From contig JAJCZM010000043.1 in assembly GCA_029262375.1 (NCBI GenBank), positions 62,001 through 126,000 of the forward strand: a stretch of 64,000 nucleotides of DNA, written 5' to 3'. Made by a program: the position numbers and the translations under genes. This DNA comes from Deltaproteobacteria bacterium (GTDB lineage: Bacteria; Desulfobacterota; Binatia; UBA1149; SPBQ01). Below are positions 43,875 to 50,479 of this stretch, one piece after another. The notes under the pieces are model-generated. The model made no database searches and was not told where the DNA came from. It saw only the letters and a program-made list of their open reading frames with translations. Position 1 is the stretch's first letter. Every line of letters starts with the position of its first letter.

Positions 43875-44544
43875 GATCAAAATTGCCGCAAGCCTACTCT
43901 GTGTCGCGCTGCTGCTTCCCGCAGCCGTGTCAGCGGAGTCCACGCCCGAAGACAAGATCCGCGCTACCGTCGATTCGGTTGTCGCCGTCCTCACCGACAA
44001 GGCACTCGATAGCGACACAAAGGTGGACAAGCTCGCCGGCCAACTCGATAGCTGCTGCATGTTCGAGACCACTTCCAAGCTCGTTCTCGCGCGCAATTGG
44101 AAAAGTTTCTCCCCCGCGCAGCAAACGGAATTCGTAGACCTCTTCAAGCGCTACCTGATCGCAACCTACGGTAAGAACGTCGACTCCTATGCCGGTGAGA
44201 CCGTCGAGATCATCGGCGGCCGAGAGGAAACACGCGGCGACTACACCGTCCAAACGCGCATCGATCGCGGAGGCGGAGACAAGGACCTGCTCGTCGACTA
44301 CCGTCTGCGCAAGGACGACGGTGACAAGTGGCGCATCATCGACGTGATTGGCGAAGGCATCAGCCTCGTCGCCAACCTCCGCTCTCAGCTGCAAGAAGTG
44401 ATGTCGAGCGGCGGTCCTGAAAAGGTTCTCGATACATTGCGCAAGAAAGCCGCAGAGGGCGACGGCGCCGCAGAAGAAGCGTACATCCCGGCAGAACTCG
44501 CCGTCGCCATGTTCGATTGGTCGATTGCTCGATCGATCGATTGA
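43861..44544 (+). CDS. mlaC: MlaC, periplasmic phospholipid carrier
   Basis: Two adjacent ATGs (43861, 43864) overlap the last 14 bases of mlaA; either gives about 226-227 residues. The signal peptide is KIAASLLCVALLLPAAVSA. The mature part STPEDKIRATVDSVVAVL, FSPAQQTEFVDLFKRYLIAT, YAGETVEIIGGREETRGDYT and LVDYRLRKDDGDKWRIIDVI follows the Tol2/MlaC fold. It shuttles phospholipid between MlaA and the MlaFED complex. The overlap implies translational coupling with mlaA. Confidence 0.94.
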   Translation: MMTNKIKIAASLLCVALLLPAAVSAESTPEDKIRATVDSVVAVLTDKALDSDTKVDKLAGQLDSCCMFETTSKLVLARNWKSFSPAQQTEFVDLFKRYLIATYGKNVDSYAGETVEIIGGREETRGDYTVQTRIDRGGGDKDLLVDYRLRKDDGDKWRIIDVIGEGISLVANLRSQLQEVMSSGGPEKVLDTLRKKAAEGDGAAEEAYIPAELAVAMFDWSIARSID

Positions 44545-44597
44545 TCGCCCACCTCACCTAAACGAGGACGGCCCGACCGTTATTGTCGCCGGCAGGC

Positions 44598-44705
44598 ATG
44601 CCGGAACTTCCTGACATCACGATCTACATCCTAGCGCACGCTGCACGGCAGTCGCCCGCCTTGTTCACGCAAAAGCTCGACGAACGGAACAAGACAGCCG
44701 CATAG
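44598..44705 (+). pseudogene. Possible N-terminal remnant of Fpg/Nei-type DNA glycosylase
   Basis: A 35-codon frame starts MPELPDITIYI, which matches the invariant N-terminus of formamidopyrimidine/endonuclease VIII glycosylases (catalytic Pro2-Glu3, M-PELP-D/E). After about residue 11 the match is lost and a stop arrives at 44703-44705. This could be a decayed glycosylase start left by deletion, or coincidence. It sits in the 286-base gap after mlaC, which otherwise holds nothing I recognise. Confidence 0.35.
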
Positions 44706-44830
44706 CGGCGCGCACCCCCTAGGCCCCTCAGGCGGGTGGGCCCTCACGCGCGCCTTTCGTACGCCCGCACGCTTTGGTACACCACGGGCGTGTGCCGACG
44801 CGATCCGTCGGCGCGACAGGAGACGAAACC

Positions 44831-45133
44831 ATGAACAAGTTCGGCAAAATCACCCTCATCCTCACCAGCACGATTCTGGCGACCACCCTGGTCATGGCTA
44901 CACCCACGACCTCGCACGCCGGCCGCCGAAACCAGGCCAGCGTCGGCATGAAACTGCTCGATGCGATCCTCGTACGTCCGACGTCGCTTGTCGTCGCATT
45001 CGCAGGAACCGGCCTTTATCTCGGCACCACGCCGCTAACGGGACTGACCGGGTACGCAGACAAGACGGGCAAGTATCTCTTCAGCAAGCCTTGGGAGTAC
45101 ACCGCAGGTCGCCCGCTCGGTCGCTGGAACTAG
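44831..45133 (+). CDS. Small exported protein (100 aa), function unknown
   Basis: ATG 44831 is preceded by AGGAGA at 44818-44823, spacing 7, one of the strongest RBSs in the window. The N-terminus KITLILTSTILATTLVMATP is a signal peptide ending near SHA-G (about residue 30). The mature 70 residues include a hydrophobic stretch (LVVAFAGTGLYLGTTPLTGL) that could be a membrane segment. They end in a basic Tyr/Trp-rich tail (KPWEYTAGRPLGRWN). A strong hairpin follows. High expression is likely; function is unknown. Confidence 0.75.
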   Translation: MNKFGKITLILTSTILATTLVMATPTTSHAGRRNQASVGMKLLDAILVRPTSLVVAFAGTGLYLGTTPLTGLTGYADKTGKYLFSKPWEYTAGRPLGRWN

Positions 45134-45151
45134 CGTACTAACTACGTACGC

Positions 45152-45200
45152 GCGAGACGGCGGCCACCTCAAACTGCGGTGGCTGCCGTTTCTGTCTCGC
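45152..45200 (+). terminator. Strong hairpin terminator between convergent genes
   Basis: ACGGCGGCCACC (45157-45168) pairs over 12 positions (one G-U) with GGTGGCTGCCGT (45178-45189), and a further GCGAGAC/GTCTCGC pair flanks it. A TTTCT follows the inner stem. It ends the small exported gene and probably also stops transcription from the patatin gene on the other strand. Confidence 0.65.
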
Positions 45201-45271
45201 CCCGCCTCACTGAACTGCGAACCCACCACGCGAAGCCCTCGCCGTGAACGGCGGCCCGAGAACGCAGCGGA

Positions 45272-46324
45272 TCAGTCCAACGGTTGCGCTATCGCACCGA
45301 CACGACCGGTAGCCATCAAATCGGCAAGTGCGTCGGCCAACTCTCGGCAGCGCTCTACGACGTCCCGCCACCTCGCCTGGCGCTCGGTGGTCGAGAGATC
45401 TCTGAAATCGTCGCGGTCTGGGACTTTCGCGCCGGGTAACGTCGATACGAACTGCGACGACGGCGCGACGAGCACCGTGCGATCCAGCGCAGGCCCTTTC
45501 GGCTTTCGCCGCAACCCCTTGTCGAACCAGCCCGGCGTGATGCGCTCGAAGAAATGCGGATAGAGGATCAGGCCGGCCGGCGCATCGAAGTCGAAATCGA
45601 AATGGTAGTCGATGATTCCACCGTCGCGGTAACGACCGGCTCGTGCCCCGCAGATGTCGTCTACACCGTCCATCACTAGGGGAATCGATCCGCTGGCAAG
45701 CGCCGCGGCATCGAGATTGGCCGACGTCAACGCGACGGTCTGGGTTGCGAAACCGTTGAAATCGATCGCATCCGCCCCGGTGTGAAACACCGCACGTTCA
45801 AAGAACGCACCAAGTAGGCCCCGATGGATGAGGTTCGCCATGAAGGCGCCGCCGAGACCGAGCGCCAGTGCGACACGTGCATCGGACGCGACCATGGCAC
45901 GACTGCGCACCGCCACGACGTGCGTTGCGATCTGGGCGTTCGCGAGCACGTCTGCTCGCCCGTGATCGCCGAAAAGAACATCTACGACGCGCTCACTCTC
46001 ACTGCTCACCTCACGAGGAGTCGGCTGCGACTCGTAGGCTTGATCGATATACGCTTGCTCGAATCGATCTAGCGCCGCGAGAGGATCGCGCTGTGCGTGA
46101 CAGAGATGGCGGAACGTACCGATCGATGACCCCAACACGGCCAGCGGCGTACGTCGCGCGCCAACGAACTCGCTTGCGAGGACGCGGTCCATTTGGCTCA
46201 GGACCAGCCACTTGGGACCGCCGGAGGCGCCGACGAGCGTCGAGAATGCATCGCGATCGAAGCCGCCGTCGCGCAACTGCGCGAGCGCCGTACGCCCGGC
46301 GCGAATGCTGAGAGGCGAAGCCAT
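45272..46324 (-). CDS. Patatin-like phospholipase (intact catalytic dyad)
   Basis: 350 residues. LAVLGSSIGTFRHL contains the G-x-S-x-G nucleophile Ser67, and RYRDGGIIDYHFDFDF contains the DGG Asp234 of the patatin dyad. STLVGASGGPKWLVLSQ is the glycine-rich oxyanion loop. No signal peptide is seen. It would hydrolyse acyl esters of phospholipids. It begins 14 bases after the Topo VI A stop on the same strand, so it likely shares a transcript with topo6B-topo6A. Why a lipase is linked to Topo VI is not clear. Confidence 0.85.
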   Translation of the reverse strand: MASPLSIRAGRTALAQLRDGGFDRDAFSTLVGASGGPKWLVLSQMDRVLASEFVGARRTPLAVLGSSIGTFRHLCHAQRDPLAALDRFEQAYIDQAYESQPTPREVSSESERVVDVLFGDHGRADVLANAQIATHVVAVRSRAMVASDARVALALGLGGAFMANLIHRGLLGAFFERAVFHTGADAIDFNGFATQTVALTSANLDAAALASGSIPLVMDGVDDICGARAGRYRDGGIIDYHFDFDFDAPAGLILYPHFFERITPGWFDKGLRRKPKGPALDRTVLVAPSSQFVSTLPGAKVPDRDDFRDLSTTERQARWRDVVERCRELADALADLMATGRVGAIAQPLD

Positions 46325-46338
46325 ACCGCTACGCGCGA

Positions 46339-47526
46339 CTAGTCGAGAAAATCTCCCTCTTTCAGACGGGCGGGAACATACTCCTCTGTCACATAGCTGA
46401 TGTCTTTTGAGATGAGCGCCTCGACTTCCAGCTTGAATCCGTTCTTGAGCATCCCCTCGATCTCTTTCTGCCAGGCTTTCTTCTTCTCGAACCAGGGATA
46501 ATTCATGATCTGCTTGGCACGCTTCACGTCGTTGTCGTTGAGGTTGATCGTCACGCTCGGCGTGAGCTCGCAGCGATCATAGTCCTTGCTGCGAAGCCCC
46601 AAGAAGCGCGCGTCGGGAATCGCCATGCGTTGCGACTCGTAGGCGAGATTGATCGAGCCCTGCTTGATGACGCTGTAGATGTAATATCCCCACGGGTCGT
46701 TATCGAGCAGGCAGTACACGGGCAGATTCAGCTCGTTGTGCAGTCGGTGAAGCATGCGTCGTACGCCGCGCGGCGGCTGGCCGCCGCCGTGCGTGAGGAT
46801 GCACTTGTGGGTTCGCCAGAACTTGTCCTCGTTAAATCGCTGCCAGACCGTGTCTTTTTCTACGTGCAGGACGAAGTCCGCGTCGCACTTGTCGAACTGA
46901 ATGACGTCCGGTTCGACGATCGATGGAATTCCGTAGCCGCCGGACCCCATGCGCGCGCAGTCGATCCGATCACCGGAATCCGTAAGCGAGATCTCGCCGA
47001 CCATGTCGCCCTTTTTCTGCGCGTACAGATGTAGCTCCTCGCGCAGCGCATTCACGGTCACCTCGACGTCTTCGATAATCGGATCGCAATCCGCCTGATC
47101 GTCGAACGTCTCTTCCTTCGTGCCCTCGATCGAATGTTTGAGCAGATAGTACAATCCTCGAATTGAGGTGGTCTTGCCCTCGTCGATGAGCTTTTTGCTG
47201 CCGTTGGCTACCAACAGCGTCTGCATGTAGCTCTTCGCCTGCGAAAGATTGAACAGCTCTCTACGGTTGGTACCGCTCCCCATCTCGATGAAGCGCTTGG
47301 TCTTGTTGTACTTCACGTTGCCGAGAGAGCGCTGCGGTATATCGAGATGCGGATCTTTCGCCGCCTTGGCAACCTTCACGACGCGATCGGCGAGTGTAGT
47401 GAGGTGCGTGAGCGTCCGTTTGTCGGCGTCCTTCATCTTCGCCGCCGTCGCGGCTTTGCTCGGCTTGGCCTTCTGCACGGCTTTCTTAGTCGCCTTCTTG
47501 GTGATTCGCTTCTTGCGGGTAGCCAT
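46339..47526 (-). CDS. top6A: DNA topoisomerase VI subunit A (Spo11-like)
   Basis: 395 residues. A Lys/Ala-rich tail (residues 1-36, TRKKRITKKATKKAVQKAK) precedes the Spo11/Top6A core. The winged-helix site is TTSIRGLYYLLKHS with the nucleophile among Tyr126/Tyr127. The Toprim metal carboxylates are Glu223 (HVEKDTVWQRF) and Asp275/Asp277 (YCLLDNDPWGYYIYSVIKQG). It makes the double-strand break in the A2B2 type IIB topoisomerase that relaxes and decatenates DNA. The gap to subunit B is 11 bases. A complete bacterial Top6A with intact residues is uncommon. Confidence 0.93.
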   Translation of the reverse strand: MATRKKRITKKATKKAVQKAKPSKAATAAKMKDADKRTLTHLTTLADRVVKVAKAAKDPHLDIPQRSLGNVKYNKTKRFIEMGSGTNRRELFNLSQAKSYMQTLLVANGSKKLIDEGKTTSIRGLYYLLKHSIEGTKEETFDDQADCDPIIEDVEVTVNALREELHLYAQKKGDMVGEISLTDSGDRIDCARMGSGGYGIPSIVEPDVIQFDKCDADFVLHVEKDTVWQRFNEDKFWRTHKCILTHGGGQPPRGVRRMLHRLHNELNLPVYCLLDNDPWGYYIYSVIKQGSINLAYESQRMAIPDARFLGLRSKDYDRCELTPSVTINLNDNDVKRAKQIMNYPWFEKKKAWQKEIEGMLKNGFKLEVEALISKDISYVTEEYVPARLKEGDFLD

Positions 47527-47537
47527 CGTTAGACCTT

Positions 47538-49679
47538 CTAGAGCAGCGGAGGCTGCGTGGGCATCGGCCCGTCGTCAGATTCGACGATGAGTACGTTCTC
47601 GCCGTAATCCTCGTCGGCGTCTTCATCGACGATCTTACCGCTCTTATCGAGCTTGATATCGGCCTCGGCGGTCTTGCGCTTCGCGACCTTGAGCAATTTT
47701 TCGTAGAGTTCTTCGCGGTCGGCGCCGTTTAGTTCGCTAACGGCGGTGGCTACCTCACCGAGGTAGCGAAGGAAGACCGTCCTTCGTTCGCCTTCCTGTT
47801 TCACCTTCTTGCGACGCCGTAGGTACATGCCGAGCTTGCGTCCGACCGCCTGAATGCCGAGTCGTAGTTCCTTCTCGATCTCGGGGTAAGACGCAACGGC
47901 TTCCTTCGATTCCGACGTGAAGGGAACCCATACGCTGGCCATGTGTACCATGATCGTCAACGGCCCGCCGGGCATCGACCCACGCGACTGCGAAAGACCG
48001 TACGGTCTCCAGTTCGTCTTCTGGATCGCCTGCGTGATGGCGCAGCCCGCCGGCTGGAACTGCAGCGGAACACGATTCGCGTAGCGCAGAACCTGCATCG
48101 ACTGATTGTCCGACACGTTCACGTTGCGCATGGCCTCGTGCAGATGCGCGATCTCGGGTGTCTTCAGCTTGCCCGGCGACTGGCGTGAACCGAACGCCGC
48201 TTCTTTGATGATCTTATCGGCCGCTTCCGCGCCCATCCCATCGAACGTGTTGACCAGGAATTGCCGCAACGTGCGCGTGTCGGTTTCAGCGAGCAGCTCT
48301 TGAAGAACCTCGAGGGAGACCTTCTGAGCCGCGCCACCACCGCCATAGGCGAGCGCGACCTCTATCTGGAAAGGATTCCCGCGATACACGCCCGGCGGCC
48401 GCGTCGCGGCGACGTAGAATTCTCCGGGTACGACGTGATGCAGTCCCTTGAGCAGCAACTGCTCGCCGATAGGCGAAATACAGTTGGTCGAAGGATTCGG
48501 AATCTTCGTCTGCTGGATGGCCTGATACAGAGCGTCGGCCTCATCGCGACCGATGCGCTTCACCGACGCGCGGCTACTGAGCTTCGCCGTCGTACAGATC
48601 TTCTTGGCGACTCCCGGGCTCACACGAGAGAACGAGGTCTGCATGAACTGCGACAGCGTGCCAGAGCCCGTATCCTTGAGCATCGCCACGAGACGGCCCA
48701 GTTCGACACCGTAAGGGTGCGGCTTGATCTCTTTCGGTTCGACCGGAAGCTCCTCGGTCGAACGATCGTACTCATTCTCATTGCCGTCCGGGTCTACGTA
48801 GTGAATCGTAACGTGCGGATTCGCGATCGCCGTTTGCTCTAAGTACTCGTCCACACTGCCGCGGCCGCGCTGGTGCTTCCCTTCGAGTTCGATCGTAACC
48901 CGCGTACCGCTGACGACTTCTTTCCCTGTACTGCCGGCGTCATCGCCGGCGTAGTGGCTCACCCACTCTATACCGTGCTTGAGCATGTAGGCCTGACCGG
49001 CCTCGCCGGGCGGAATATCCACGCCGTCGCCTTTCCCGTTGTGGATCTCAGGCTTGTTGCGCTTCGTATCGATCTCGATCTCGTAGTAGTGCGCAGGCTT
49101 TCGCTTCGAGACCTTCGAGATGACCTTGATGGCCTTGCCGGTCGATAGCTTCCCGTACATACCGGCGGCCGAGATACCGATCCCCTGCTGACCGCGACTC
49201 ATGCGAAGGCGGTGGAATTTCGACCCGTACAACAGCTTCCCGAAGATGAGCGGGATCTGCTTCTTGACGATACCGGGACCGTTGTCCTGGACGCCCACCT
49301 TGTAGCGACTGTTGCCGCTGCCCTCGATGTGCACCCAGATCTCAGGGACGATCCCCGCTTCTTCGCAGGCGTCCAGCGAGTTATCGACGGCCTCTTTGAC
49401 CGTGGTCAGTAAGGCCTTTCGCGGGTTGTCGAACCCGAGCAGATGACGGTTCTTGGCGAAGAACTCGCTGACCGAGATATCGCGCTGCTTCGTGGCCATC
49501 GACTCGGCTGTCTGCTTGGTGCGTTTCGGCCGCCCATTGCCCTTCGTCACGCTCGCCTCCGCGCCACGAGTCGCGCCGGTCTTGCGCGCAGCGCTCTTCT
49601 TGTTTCCCGCACTCTTGTTTGACCCCTTCGCTTTCACACGAGACTCCGAATTCGATGTATGACCATGCCCACTGGGCAC
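47538..49679 (-). CDS. top6B: DNA topoisomerase VI subunit B (GHKL ATPase)
   Basis: 713 residues from GTG 49679; a shorter product from ATG 49499 (653 residues) is possible. Residues 15-58 form a basic Lys/Ala/Thr tail similar in character to that of subunit A. The GHKL motifs are KEAVDNSLDACEEAG with Asn100, QDNGPGI (131-137) and RGQQGIGISAAGMYGKL (162-178). The H2TH and transducer parts (NPSTNCISPIGEQLL; RPPGVYRGNPFQIEVALAY) match archaeal Top6B. A perfect TATAAT lies just upstream. It is ATPase clamp and partner of subunit A, whose gene follows by 11 bases. Confidence 0.93.
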   Translation of the reverse strand: MPSGHGHTSNSESRVKAKGSNKSAGNKKSAARKTGATRGAEASVTKGNGRPKRTKQTAESMATKQRDISVSEFFAKNRHLLGFDNPRKALLTTVKEAVDNSLDACEEAGIVPEIWVHIEGSGNSRYKVGVQDNGPGIVKKQIPLIFGKLLYGSKFHRLRMSRGQQGIGISAAGMYGKLSTGKAIKVISKVSKRKPAHYYEIEIDTKRNKPEIHNGKGDGVDIPPGEAGQAYMLKHGIEWVSHYAGDDAGSTGKEVVSGTRVTIELEGKHQRGRGSVDEYLEQTAIANPHVTIHYVDPDGNENEYDRSTEELPVEPKEIKPHPYGVELGRLVAMLKDTGSGTLSQFMQTSFSRVSPGVAKKICTTAKLSSRASVKRIGRDEADALYQAIQQTKIPNPSTNCISPIGEQLLLKGLHHVVPGEFYVAATRPPGVYRGNPFQIEVALAYGGGGAAQKVSLEVLQELLAETDTRTLRQFLVNTFDGMGAEAADKIIKEAAFGSRQSPGKLKTPEIAHLHEAMRNVNVSDNQSMQVLRYANRVPLQFQPAGCAITQAIQKTNWRPYGLSQSRGSMPGGPLTIMVHMASVWVPFTSESKEAVASYPEIEKELRLGIQAVGRKLGMYLRRRKKVKQEGERRTVFLRYLGEVATAVSELNGADREELYEKLLKVAKRKTAEADIKLDKSGKIVDEDADEDYGENVLIVESDDGPMPTQPPLL

Positions 49680-49693
49680 GGATTAATCGGAGG

Positions 49694-49699
49694 ATTATA
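49694..49699 (-). promoter_or_regulatory. Perfect TATAAT hexamer upstream of top6B
   Basis: On the minus strand TATAAT lies 15 bases before the GTG at 49679. If it is a -10 element, transcription would start only about 8 bases before that GTG, giving a nearly leaderless mRNA. No good -35 is present 16-18 bases upstream (TCGGCG at 17). Confidence 0.35.
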
Positions 49700-49767
49700 G
49701 CGGGATTTGGCGGCGCCGCCGAAGCCTGGAGTGCATAAAGACGGGTCCAGAAAGACCCGCGATCGGG

Positions 49768-50454
49768 CTAGGTTCGCGGAACAACGCCCTCGAGGGTTCG
49801 AGGAACGGGCGTCGCTCGCCCGTGCTTGTAGCGCAGGGCACAAGTCTCGCAGCCGAGACCGATCGTCTCGGTCGCGTCGCACCCCATGTTCATCAAGCGG
49901 CTATAGGTCACGTCGAAAAAATTGCAGTAAGGCTTCAGCTCTTCGACTCCCTGAGCTTCGTAGAGCTTGTTCACGGCACACTCCGAGAACACGAAGGACA
50001 TCTCGCCGTCGTCGCCCTCTTCCAATTCGAAGACGAAGTCGTCTTCGTAGCGACGGCGCTGAGAGCGCTCAGCCTGGCGCCTGAAGTACCATTTGGTGAA
50101 CGGACCGAACGCTGCCCAGCCGACGAACCGAAGCAAGAGCCCGGGAGCCGACGCGATGAATTCGTCGGAGACCTCCGCACAGATTCGAATCGTATCGGCA
50201 GCCGTCTTGCCACGGGCCTTCATCGCACGGTGCAGTGCAATCCCCCAGCCGTTAACAACGACGACCGGCGTAAACGCGTTTCGTATGCCGCCGATGTACG
50301 GCAACTGAGGAGCGAGCCGGCCTAGTTCTTCACGAGCCTCAGTCAACACCTCGTCGGCAAAGTCGGCATCGTAGTGCGCGACGAGCCTCGCACGTGCACG
50401 CCGTGCGAAACGGTCGAAGGCGCGAACGGCGCTGGAATTGGCAGGTGTCGACAC
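49768..50454 (-). CDS. L-2-amino-thiazoline-4-carboxylate hydrolase-like protein
   Basis: 228 residues with no export signal; a hydrophobic segment (GLLLRFVGWAAFGPFTKW) is near residues 105-122. The C-terminal half FVFSECAVNKLYEAQGVEEL, PYCNFFDVTYSRLMNMGCDA and TIGLGCETCALRYK matches the ATC-hydrolase domain family, including the three Cys clusters. Named members convert thiazoline carboxylate to S-carbamoyl-cysteine, but most relatives are untested. It precedes top6B by 88 bases on the same strand. Confidence 0.8.
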   Translation of the reverse strand: MSTPANSSAVRAFDRFARRARARLVAHYDADFADEVLTEAREELGRLAPQLPYIGGIRNAFTPVVVVNGWGIALHRAMKARGKTAADTIRICAEVSDEFIASAPGLLLRFVGWAAFGPFTKWYFRRQAERSQRRRYEDDFVFELEEGDDGEMSFVFSECAVNKLYEAQGVEELKPYCNFFDVTYSRLMNMGCDATETIGLGCETCALRYKHGRATPVPRTLEGVVPRT

Positions 50455-50479
50455 GATGATCTCCGGCTACGTTTCCTGA

